Under the pieces are notes generated by a model. That model was not told the origin of the DNA. It was given only the letters and a program-made list of their open reading frames with translations, and did not search any database. From Gibbula magus (lineage: Eukaryota > Mollusca > Gastropoda > Trochida > Trochidae), in assembly GCA_936450465.1 (NCBI GenBank), contig OW388304.1, positions 7,694,700-7,758,699 of the forward strand: a DNA stretch of 64,000 nucleotides, written 5' to 3'. The position numbers and the translations under genes were made by a program. Below are positions 39,001-51,000 of the stretch, in pieces (the first letter of the stretch is position 1; each line of letters starts with the position of its first letter).

Positions 39001-42000
39001 GACGTCCTAGCATTGTGATGTCATTACTTGATGATGTAAAAGCATTGTGATGTCCTGCAGTTTATGGTGACAGGGTAGTGTTCAAAATCTACTGCCAAAA
39101 CGATATCTCCTAGGAGATATAGCTTCATCTCAAACAATCAATATCTACTGTGGGAGCCAGTTGTGGATGATAAATAGCAAAATACGAACCAAGCATCCTA
39201 CCTGGCTGCAAGTCAAACATAACCGCTAGGAGATACCTCTTTGAAGCTCATATGATGCTCAGGTGTTCCTCAAATAATAAGACCTGGACCCACTTTCACA
39301 AAGTCTGCTTAGACTAAGGACGTCCAAAGCCCATAATGATGTACACCTTACCTGAAGGGGGCTTTGTGCAAGTAGCACTGTTGCATATGGAAGAATATTT
39401 TTTTTTTTAAAGTTCAAGAGAGCGGGGTACAAATTCAACAAGAACATTCACTGTTCAGAAGATCAAGGTACCAATGCCAGTTGGTGCTCTAAGACTAGTT
39501 CACGTAACATATTGGAAGAACATTGACTTCTCAGATCACTGTATCAAATGTCAGTTGGAGATCTAAGACTAGAGGTGTAGAATAATGGTACCATTAGCAT
39601 ATCATCGGTTTGTGTCCAAAACCATTAAAGGTACATCCATTGTGTTGTTGGGGGTCAAATATGCCAAACGTTATAAATGGTCTTATTTTATCGAGAAGTA
39701 CCAACTGTTACCGAAAACTACCATTTTGGTGATACTGAACTTAGTATATTGACGATATGAAGGTAAAAGTGTCGATTTCTGATCGAAAACCGGACAATGC
39801 ACCGCGTGTGGCGCGCGCCAATGAGTCAAACGTAATTTTGGAATCTTATTCAAACCAGCCAAGATAACAAATTAGGGTTGATAATGTTCAATAGGTCATA
39901 TAACTACTGTGCATATAAATAGGAAGTGCACTTTCGGTTTCTGCACATGCATAATGCCGTTACTAAATTTTAATTGGAAACTAGTAATTATGATATATCT
40001 GGCGATTGGGGATGAATATGCAAGCTGAGTGAAATTCTTTTTATTGTAAACAGCATATATGGTGTGTTGGAACGTATTAAAGCCAAATAAAATTTTATGA
40101 AACACAATGGATGCACCTTTAAGCACTATAATTTCAAAAGAGGTTTCAAAACAACAATTGTAAATGTAGCACGGATACTAAGGTTCAGTATCTGAACGCC
40201 ACTTGATTCAGGTGTCATAACTGTCTGTCATTGTCAGCTGATGTTTTAACAAAGAATTTAACAAATTAATTTGATTTAATTGACAAAGATAAAAGTTGTC
40301 ATTAAGTGTTTTATTGATTTCCAACATTTTATTCCTCATGCTCATGATTTGATGTCAAGAATGCTTTAACTTTGCAAAGTATGTAAAATGCATCAGATTT
40401 CTTCATCATTATTTTTTCACTAAAGAGAAAATGAAAAAGGAGCTCATAAGTCCAAAGGGAGGCTACTCTGCAAAGATCTTGCTGAACCTGCCCCTGTTTA
40501 TAATGGTCGAAGGTGAACACTGCCAACAGTTTAAATCGCATAGACACACTAGCAGTGGTTTTAGATTGGCACCAATCTAACTAAAAACTAGATGTTCTGT
40601 TATCTTGCTATGCTCTAACATCAGATGGAGGAATTATCCCAGTTTTCATTATAACTCAGTGGTTAAACCCTATCAAACTGGGAAAAGTCTTCTCATCACA
40701 TATCACATAATAGCTCATCAAGCCCATTTAGGTACTATAATCCATGGCATTACACAGCATAGTTTGCATATGTTTTGCCAAGTTTGTTGCAACTAATGAA
40801 AAGCTATGGGGACTGTAGACAACATTAGTTAAGCATTGGGAGGGGGTGGTAGAGTACGGAGGGGGTTGTGGTAGAGTAGGGAGAGGGTTGTGGTAGAGTA
40901 GGGAGGGGGTTGAGGTAGAGTAGGGAGGGGGTTGAGGTAGAGTAGGGAGGGGGTTGTGGTAGAGTAGGGAGAGGGTTGTGGTAGAGTAGGGAGGGGGTTG
41001 AGGTAGAGTAGGGAGAGGGTTGTGGTAGAGTAGGGAGGGGGTTGAGGTAGAGTAGGGAGGGGATTGTGATAGAGTAGGGAGGGGGTTGTGGTAGAGTAGG
41101 GAGGGGTTGAGGTAGAGTAGGGAGGGGGTTGAGGTAGAGTAGGGAGAGGGTTGAGGTAGAGTAGGGAGAGGGTTGTGGTAGAGTAGGGAGAGGGTTGAGG
41201 TAGAGTAGGGAGAGGGTTGAGGTAGAGTAGGGAGAGGGTTGTGGTAGAGTAGGGAGGGGGTTGTGGTAGAGTAGGGAGAGGGTTGAGGTAGAGTAGGGAG
41301 GGGGTTGAGGTAGAGTAGGGAGAGGGTTGTGGTAGAGTAGGGAGGGGGTTGTGGTAGAGTAGGGAGAGGGTTGTGGTAGAGTAGGGAGGGGGTTGAGGTA
41401 GAGTAGGGAGAGGGTTGTGGTAGAGTAGGGAGGGGGTTGAGGTAGAGTAGGGAGGGGATTGTGATAGAGTAGGGAGGGGGTTGTGGTAGAGTAGGGAGGG
41501 GTTGAGGTAGAGTAGGGAGGGGGTTGAGGTAGAGTAGGGAGGGGATTGAGGTAGAGTAGGGAGGGGATTGTGGTAGAGTAGGGAGAGGGTTGTGGTAGAG
41601 TAGGGAGAGGGTTGAGGTAAAGTAGGGAGAGGGTTGTGGTAGAGTAGGGAGAGGGTTGTGGTAGAGTAGGGAGGGGGTTGAGGTAGAGTAGGGAGAGGGT
41701 TGTGGTAGAGTAGGGAGAGGGTTGTGGTAGAGTAGGGAGGGGGTTGTGGTAGAGTAGGGAGGGGGTTGTGGTAGAGTAGGGAGAGGGTTGAGGTAGAGTA
41801 GGGAGGGGGTTGAGGTAGAGTAGGGAGAGGGTTGTGGTAGAGTAGGGAGGGGGTTGTGGTAGGGTAGGGAGAGGGTTGTGGTAGAGTAGGGAGGGGGTTG
41901 AGGTAGAGTAGGGAGAGGGTTGTGGTAGAGTAGGGAGGGGGTTGAGGTAGAGTAGGGAGGGGGTTGAGGTAGAGTAGGGAGGGGGTTGAGGTAGAGTAGG

Positions 42001-45000
42001 GAGGGGATTGTGATAGAGTAGGGAGGGGGTTGTGGTAGAGTAGGGAGGGGTTGTGGTAGAGTAGGGAGGGGGTTGTGGTAGAGTAGGGAGGGGGTTGAGG
42101 TAGAGTAGGGAGGGGGTTGAGGTAGAGTAGGGAGGGGATTGCGGTAGAGTAGGGAGGGGGTTGAGGTAGAGTAGGGAGGGGGTTGAGGTAGAGTAGGGAG
42201 GGGGTTGAGGTAGAGTAGGGAGGGGGTTGAGGTAGAGTAGGGAGAGGGTTGAGGTAGAGTAGGGAGGGGATTGCGGTAGAGTAGGGAGAGGGTTGTGGTA
42301 GAGTAGGGAGAGGGTTGAGGTAGAGTAGGGAGGGGGTTGAGGTAGAGTAGGGAGAGGGTTGAGGTAGAGTAGGGAGGGGGTTGAGGTAGAGTAGGGAGGG
42401 GGTTGTGGTAGAGTAGGGAGGGGGTTGAGGTAGAGTAGGGAGAGGGTTGAGGTAGAGTAGGGAGGGGGTTGTGGTAGAGTAGGGAGGGGTTGAGGTAGAG
42501 TAGGGAGGGGGTTGTGGTAGAGTAGGGAGAGGGTTGAGGTAGAGTAGGGAGGGGGTTGTGGTAGAGTAGGGAGGGGGTTGAGGTAGAGTAGGGAGGGGAT
42601 TGTGATAGAGTAGGGAGGGGGTTGTGGTAGAGTAGGGAGGGGTTGTGGTAGAGTAGGGAGGGGGTTGTGGTAGAGTAGGGAGGGGGTTGAGGTAGAGTAG
42701 GGAGGGGGTTGAGGTAGAGTAGGGAGGGGGTTGAGGTAGAGTAGGGAGGGGATTGTGATAGAGTAGGGAGGGGGTTGAGGTAGAGTAGGGAGGGGGTTGA
42801 GGTAGAGTAGGGAGAGGGTTGAGGTAGAGTAGGGAGGGGATTGCGGTAGAGTAGGGAGAGGGTTGTGGTAGAGTAGGGAGAGGGTTGAGGTAGAGTAGGG
42901 AGGGGGTTGAGGTAGAGTAGGGAGGGGGTTGAGGTAGAGTAGGGAGGGGGTTGAGGTAGAGTAGGGAGGGGGTTGTGGTAGAGTAGGGAGGGGGTTGAGG
43001 TAGAGTAGGGAGAGGGTTGAGGTAGAGTAGGGAGGGGGTTGTGGTAGAGTAGGGAGGGGTTGAGGTAGAGTAGGGAGGGGGTTGTGGTAGAGTAGGGAGA
43101 GGGTTGAGGTAGAGTAGGGAGGGGGTTGTGGTAGAGTAGGGAGGGGGTTGAGGTAGAGTAGGGAGGGGGTTGTGGTAGAGTAGGGAGAGGGTTGAGGTAG
43201 AGTAGGGAGGGGATTGTGATAGAGTAGGGAGGGGGTTGTGGTAGAGTAGGGAGAGGGTTGTGGTAGAGTAGGGAGAGGGTTGTGGTAGAGTAGGGAGGGG
43301 GTTGAGGTAGAGTAGGGAGGGGGTTGAGGTAGAGTAGGGAGGGGTTGAGGTAGAGTAGGGAGGGGGTTGTGGTAGAGTAGGGAGGGGGTTGTGGTAGAGT
43401 AGGGAGGGGGTTGTGGTAGAGAAGGGAGGGGGTTGTGGTAGAGTAGGGAGGGGGTTGTGGTAGAGTAGGGAGGGGGTTGAGGTAGAGTAGGGAGGGGGTT
43501 GAGGTAGAGTAGGGAGGGGGTTGTGGTAGAGTAGGGAGGGGGTTGAGGTAGAGTAGGGAGGGGGTTGAGGTAGAGTAGGGAGGGGGTTGTGGTAGAGTAG
43601 GGAGGGGGTTGAGGTAGAGTAGGGAGGGGGATTGTGATAGAGTAGAGAGGGGGCGGTAGAGTAGAGAGGGGGCGGTAGAGTAGGGAGGAGGCGGTAGAGT
43701 AGGGAGGGGGCGGTAGAGTAGGGAGGGGGCGGTAGAGTAGGGAGGGCGGTAGAGTAGGGAGGGGGCGGTAGAGTAGGGAGGGGGTTGTGGTAGAGTAGGG
43801 AGGGGGTGGTTGAGTAGGGAGGGGCGGGAGAGTAGGGAGGGGGTGGTAGAGTAGGGAGGGGGCGGTAGAGTAGAGAGGAGGCGGTATAGTAGGGAGGGGG
43901 CGATAGAGTAGGGAGGGGGTGGTAGAGTAGGGAGGGGGGAGAGGGGGCAGTAGAGTAGGGAGGGGCGGTAGAGTAGGGAGGGGGCGGTAGAGTAGGGAGG
44001 GGGCAGTAGAGTAGGGAGGGGCGGTAGAGTAGAGAGGAGGCGGTAGAGTAGGGAGGAGGTGGTAGAGTAGAGAGGGGGCGGTAAAGTAGGGAGGGGGCGG
44101 TAGAGTAGAGAGGGGGTGGTAGAGTAGGGAGGGGGCGGTAGAGTAGAGAGGGGGCGGTAGAGTAGGGAGGAGGCGGTAGAGTAGGGAGGGGGCGGTAGAG
44201 TAGGGAGGGGGCGGTAGAGTAGGGAGGGGGTGGTAGAGTAGAGAGGGGGCGGTAAAGTAGGGAGGGGTGGTAGAGTAGAGAGGGGGCGGTAGAGTAGGGA
44301 GGGGGCGGTAGAGTAGAGAGGGGACGGTAGAGTAGGGAGGAGGCGGTAGAGTAGGGAGGGGGCGGTAGAGTAGGGAGGGGGCGGTAGAGTAGGGAGGGGG
44401 TTGTGGTAGAGTAGGGAGGGGGTGGTTGAGTAGGGAGGGGGTTGTGGTAGAGTAGGGAGGGGGTTGTGGTAGAGTAGAGAGGGGGCGGGAGAGTAGGGAG
44501 GGGGATTGTGATAGAGTAGAGAGGGGGCGGTAGAGTAAGGAGGGGGTTGTAGAGTAGGGAGGAGGCGGTAGAGTAGGGAGGGGGCGGTAGAGTAGGGAGG
44601 GGGTTGTGGTAGAGTAGGGAGGAGGCGGTAGAGTAGGGAGGGGGCGGTAGAGTAGGGAGGAGGCGGTAGAGTAGGGAGGGGGCGGTAGAGTAGGGAGGGG
44701 GTTGTGGTAGAGTAGAGAGGGGGCGGTAGAGTAGGGAGGAGGCGGTAGAGTAGGGAGGGGGCGGTAGAGTAGGGAGGGGGCGGTAGAGTAGGGAGGGGGC
44801 GGTAGAGTAGGGAGGGGGTTGTGGTAGAGTAGGGAGGGGGTTGTGGTAGAGTAGGGAGGGGGTGGTTGAGTAGGGAGGGGGCGGGAGAGTAGGGAGGGGG
44901 TGGTAGAGTAGGGAGGGGGCGGTAGAGTAGAGAGGAGGCGGTAGAGTAGGGAGGGGGTGGTAGAGTAGGGAGGGGGTGGTAGAGTAGGGAGGGGCGGTAG

Positions 45001-48000
45001 AGTAGAGAGGAGGCGGTAGAGTAGGGAGGGGGCGGTAGAGTAGGGAGGGGGCGGTAGAGTAGAGAGGGGGCGGTAAAGTAGGGAGGGGTGGTAGAGTAGA
45101 GAGGGGGCGGTAGAGTAGGGAGGAGGCGGTAGAGTAGGGAGGGGGCGGTAGAGTAGGGAGGGGGCGGTAGAGTAGGGAGGGGGCGGTAGAGTAGGGAGGG
45201 GGTTGTGGTAGAGTAGGGAGGGGGTTGTGGTAGAGTAGGGAGGGGGTGGTTGAGTAGGGAGGGGGCGGGAGAGTAGGGAGGGGGTGGTAGAGTAGGGAGG
45301 GGGCGGTAGAGTAGAGAGGAGGCGGTAGAGTAGGGAGGGGGTGGTAGAGTAGGGAGGGGGTGGTAGAGTAGGGAGGGGCGGTAGAGTAGAGAGGAGGCGG
45401 TAGAGTAGGGAGGAGGTGGTAGAGTAGGGAGGGGGAGAGGGGGCGGTAGAGTAGGGAGGGGCGGTAGAGTAGGGAGGGGGCGGTAGAGTAGGGAGGGGGC
45501 GGTAGAGTAGGGAGGGGCGGTAGAGTAGAGAGGAGGCGGTAGAGTAGGGAGGAGGTGGTAGAGTAGAGAGGGGGCGGTAAAGTAGGGAGGGGGCGGTAGA
45601 GTAGAGAGGGGGTGGTAGAGTAGGGAGGGGGCGGTAGAGTAGAGAGGGGGCGGTAGAGTAGGGAGGAGGCGGTAGAGTAGGGAGGGGGCGGTAGAGTAGG
45701 GAGGTTGTGGTAGAATAGGGAGGAGGTTGTGGTAGAGTAAGGAGGCGGCGGTAGAGTAGGGAGGGGTTGTGGTAGAGTTGGGAGGGGGCGGTAGAGTAGG
45801 GAGGGGGTTGTAGAGTAGGGAGGGGTTGGTAGAGTAAGGAGGGGGTTGTAGAGTAGGGAGGGGGTTGTAGAGTAGGGAGGGGGTGGTAGAGTAGGGAGGA
45901 GGCGGTAGAGTAGGGAGGGGGTTGTGGTAGAGTAAGGAGGGGGTTGTAGAGTAGGGAGGGGGTGGTAGAGTAGGGAGGGGTTGGTAGAGTAGGGAGGGGG
46001 TTGTAGAGTTGTGAGGGGGCGGTAGAGTAGGGAGGGGGTTGTAGAGTAGGGAGGGGGTGGTAGAGTACGGAGGGGTTGGTAGAGTAGGGAGGGGGTTGTA
46101 GAGTAGGGAGGGGGTGGTAGAGTACGGAGGGGTTGGTAGAGTAGGGAGGGGGTTGTAGAGTAGGGAGGGGGTGGTAGAGTACGGAGGGGTTGGTAGAGTA
46201 GGGAGGGGGTTGTAGAGTAGGGAGGGGGCGGTAGAGTAAGGAGGGGGTTGTAGAGTAGGGAGGGGGTTGGAGAGTAGGGAGGGGGCGGTAGAGTAGGGAG
46301 GAGGCGGTAGAGTAGGGAGGAGGCGGTAGAGTAGGGAGGGGGTTGTGGTAGAGTAAGGAGGGGGTTGTAGAGTAGGGAAGGGGTGGTAGAGTAAGGAGGG
46401 GGTTGTAGAGTAGGGAGGGGGCGGTAGAGTAGGGAGGAGGCGGTAGAGTAGGGAGGGGGTTGTGGTAGAGTAAGGAGGGGGTTGTAGAGTAGGGAAGGGG
46501 TTGTAGAGTAAGGAGGGGGTTGTAGAGTAGGGAGGGGGCGGTAGAGTAGGGAGGAGGCGGTAGAGTAGGGAGCGGGTTGTGGTAGAGTAGGGAGGGGGCG
46601 GTAGAGTAAGGAGGGGGTTGTAGAGTAGGGAGGGGGTGGTAGAGTAGGGAGGAGGCGGTAGAGTAGGGAGGGGGTTGTAGAGTAGGGAGGGGTTGGTAGA
46701 GTAAGGAGGGGGTTGTAGAGTAGGGAGGGGGTTGTAGAGTAGGGAGGGGGTGGTAGAGTAGGGAGGAGGCGGTAGAGTAGGGAGGGGGTTGTGGTAGAGT
46801 AAGGAGGGGGTTGTAGAGTAGGGAGGGGGTGGTAGAGTAGGGAGGGGTTGGTAGAGTAGGGAGGGGGTTGTAGAGTTGTGAGGGGGCGGTAGAGTAGGGA
46901 GGGGGTTGTAGAGTAGGGAGGGGGTGGTAGAGTACGGAGGGGTTGGTAGAGTAGGGAGGGGGTTGTAGAGTAGGGAGGGGGTGGTAGAGTACGGAGGGGT
47001 TGGTAGAGTAGGGAGGGGGTTGTAGAGTAGGGAGGGGGTGGTAGAGTACGGAGGGGTTGGTAGAGTAGGGAGGGGGTTGTAGAGTAGGGAGGGGGCGGTA
47101 GAGTAAGGAGGGGGTTGTAGAGTAGGGAGGGGGTTGGAGAGTAGGGAGGGGGCGGTAGAGTAGGGAGGAGGCGGTAGAGTAGGGAGGAGGCGGTAGAGTA
47201 GGGAGGGGGTTGTGGTAGAGTAAGGAGGGGGTTGTAGAGTAGGGAAGGGGTGGTAGAGTAAGGAGGGGGTTGTAGAGTAGGGAGGGGGCGGTAGAGTAGG
47301 GAGGAGGCGGTAGAGTAGGGAGGGGGTTGTGGTAGAGTAAGGAGGGGGTTGTAGAGTAGGGAAGGGGTTGTAGAGTAAGGAGGGGGTTGTAGAGTAGGGA
47401 GGGGGCGGTAGAGTAGGGAGGAGGCGGTAGAGTAGGGAGCGGGTTGTGGTAGAGTAGGGAGGGGGCGGTAGAGTAAGGAGGGGGTTGTAGAGTAGGGAGG
47501 GGGTGGTAGAGTAGGGAGGAGGCGGTAGAGTAGGGAGGGGGTTGTAGAGTAGGGAGGGGTTGGTAGAGTAAGGAGGGGGTTGTAGAGTAGGGAGGGGGTT
47601 GTAGAGTAGGGAGGGGGTGGTAGAGTAGGGAGGAGGCGGTAGAGTAGGGAGGGGGTTGTGGTAGAGTAAGGAGGGGGTTGTAGAGTAGGGAGGGGGTGGT
47701 AGAGTAGGGAGGGGTTGGTAGAGTAGGGAGGGGGTTGTAGAGTTGTGAGGGGGCGGTAGAGTAGGGAGAGGGTTGTAGAGTAGGGAGGGGGTGGTAGAGT
47801 ACGGAGGGGGCGGTAGAGTAAGGAGGGGGTTGTAGAGTAGGGAGGAGGCAGTAGAGTAGGGAGGGGGTTGTAGGGGGGGCGGTAGAGTAGGGAGGGGGCG
47901 GTAACTTTGGATTGCTCAGAGCTACGGCTTTCATACTTGGCATGTGCATACCTTTTGATGAGACCTTTCAGATGAGGTCATCATGTTTGACCTTGTGACC

Positions 48001-51000
48001 TTGACCTTGCCGCAGTGGACAATATTCAGAAAACTTTAACCTTGGCCATGACTTTGGTTTATCCGGGTGCATCAGTGTTTAACAAACACATCTTTTTACT
48101 TATATGAGGCATGTTCTTAGCAGATTTTATGCCATTTAAGGAATCTTGACCGAAACAATTATCAATGAATTACTTATGAAAACATTGTTTTGAAATCTTC
48201 AACATTAGATGAATACCTAAAGAGCCTATGGATTTTTTTCACAAAGTTGATGACCAAAATGTACGATGGTACGACATAACTATTGAAAGTAATGTCATTG
48301 GCTGCTGCTTATTGATGACAGTGCAGTGACTGGATACCAGCATGCAGTGTGACAAGGGAACGTCCTTAGATTTGATTCTCAGCAAAACAAGATAACATTA
48401 CATACATGTTTTTATAAATTGCACTGGGCACTTCACTCCAAAAAAGATTAAGAAAATAAGTATGGAGTATGATAGAGCTGAAAGGATCTATAATACTATA
48501 GCTTTCATTAACAATTTTCCTTGCTGAGGATAATGTTCAATTCTATTTTATTTAGTGAAACATATCTAGTCAAATAAGAAAGAATTTAACTTTATATTCA
48601 AGGGTATGATTTATTAATACCATCACGCTATTTTTAACCGTTTTGCTGTTTTAACACTCTAATACAACACATACAACAAAGCTAATGATAGCTACTAACT
48701 TGTTTAGACCATTCAATTCAATCTAAACTAATGGCCTTTCTGATTTGGTTTACCTTTAACAACTAACCATAAATTTGATATTTAGTTATGTAGAAAAGGA
48801 ATTTGATTTTCTTCTCCACAAACAATAGTTACATAACCACATAATATCCTCACATACTCATACATTAATATCACCATGCATTGGAATGATCAACTGTAGA
48901 AATATTCATTATCAAAATGTGAATATTGATTGAAGGTGTAAATATTACTTAAACCCTATGACTCTTGTCGTTAATACTAATTTTCATTATATTTACAATC
49001 TGCATGTTTCTACTTTGTGAAAGATTTTATAGAATATTAAATCTTGTGACAACTAATTAATAAATAAAAACATATCTTTAAAAGTTTTTACAAATTTCAA
49101 AGATTATTAATTGTTTTCCTTCACTTTTATCCAGGGCAGCTTTGAAGATGACAGAGGGAATAGCAATGGAGAGAGAGAGCCTGGTCAAACAGTTGGATCA
49201 TCTCAGGTATTCTCTCTACTTCATATTCATATTCACCATAAAGGCAACAAAGTAACAAATGATTATTATAAGACTAATCAACAATGTCCTTATATGCTGT
49301 AACATAGTTTTACACACTTGTAGCGCTGATGAATTGCTTCAGTTCACTGTCATTGTTTTTACTTGTTAATGAATGTGCGTTGTTCTTTATCAAATTGTCA
49401 AATATTAAGTCATCACAATATTACTGGTGGTAATATTTGGATTGTGTTAAAATCATGTACTAGTTAAACATATATGTACAAACAGGAATTTTCAAATTTC
49501 ATTTCCACAAAAATACCCTGATAGAACTTTCCCTTTAACATCATCCCTTATGATTCTTTTACAGGAATTATTTCCAGTTATTTGAGCCCCTATGTTGCCA
49601 ACTATTGATAGAGAATTTCAAATAGGGAATAAGGGTCGGTCAAAGAGAAGAGTTGAAGGGGTGATAGCGGAAGTTGAGCTGTTAGTTTTCCCCACCCACT
49701 CTAGCTCCCTGATTCTCTATAAAAGTATGTCAGTATTTGGCTCCCAAACCTCGCGTTATAGCGAGGGACCACAGTTCGTAGGATTTCCTGTGTTTATTAC
49801 CAGTATCAGAACGCTATTTATTCTCAAATGCTATGTTAACATTTGATGACAATGTTCCAGAGATATGAACCGACAACTGCGTGATGACAAGGATGAAGCG
49901 GAGGCTGCTGAATCAAGGCGGGTATTGTGATTACGCTTTGCTTCATCGCTTTTTCTCAACCTGTGTGTAGCTGTATAGTCTTCCTAACAACATATTATAG
50001 TTAGTCCTTCATATGTAGCATCCTGACAACTTATAGTATGTAACATCTTTGAGAGGCATCAAGATGTTGGTTAGATGTATGAGAAATGTGTTCTCTGAAT
50101 GTGCAACGTCTTTATTGCTAGAGTGTGTATTCTGTGTTGATGGCACCAACATTTTGCTTGATAACGGTGTTGGCGTCTACAAGAACGTCACACTCTTTCA
50201 GTAAAGAAGTTGTAAATCCAGAATCCATTTCTTGTATGACATAATCTGTAGTATTCCATAATAGTTACTTGCAATGTATAGTTCTGTATAGATAACCTTT
50301 CTAACAACTAATATTGTGTACTAATGTAATATAGCTTTCCTATAAACTTACAATGAAACATGCTTTTTGACATAAACTATGTACATTTCTCATATTACAT
50401 CAAAAACATCTTTAGATAACTTTCTTACTAACTTATAATGGATATTGTCAAATGTAGCTGTCAAACATGGTTTTTCCTGACTCATAAGAGAAGAGCATGT
50501 TATGACATTATGCACAATAAACGCTTCTCTAAATAACATCTGAAACAATATCTTTTGACTGAACAGAATTATCCCCTTAATTTTGTAAAAAAAAAGAAAG
50601 ACATACAGTCGTAAATTTATTTTAAATTATTAATTAATCTTAAATTGAATTTTGTCAACATTTATTGATCATCGTTCAGATGTTATCACAGTCTTGTTGG
50701 CAGCTTAACATTTATGGCTATTTCTGATAGGTTAAAACAACAAAGTGAATCGGCCAGCTTAAAGATGTTGATGAACATGTCGGAAAATTGCCAAAAACTA
50801 TTTTGTGAAGTACAGTATATACAATTATTTTTTCACAGATTTTTTCGACCCAAAGTAACCTGAGAAATTGCACTAATTAGTAAAGGTGTTTCCCAGTATA
50901 TAGATCAAGTCTATTATTTTCAAGCTCAAAGCATTGTGGTCCAGCTCACACACTGTATACAAAGACACAAAAGAAAAACAAAGTTTATAAGCAATGAAAG

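Larger units (their letters stand above)
38691..49134 (+). other. Intron 7
   Basis: 10.4 kb. Contains a TTAA element (39629-40118) and a 7-kb minisatellite. 38691-39620, 40125-40835 and 47905-49134 are AT-rich without recognised features. Confidence 0.8.

Noticed and set aside
40900..43650. Dozens of TGAGGTAG strings, identical to the let-7 microRNA seed
   Set aside because: They belong to the 22-bp repeat unit. The mature let-7 sequence is not continued and no microRNA hairpin is formed.
40825..47949. 2374-codon minus-strand ORF ([19 protein letters not shown] repeats)
   Set aside because: It is the minisatellite read on its C-rich strand, which lacks stops in all three frames. There are no domains and no splice or promoter context.
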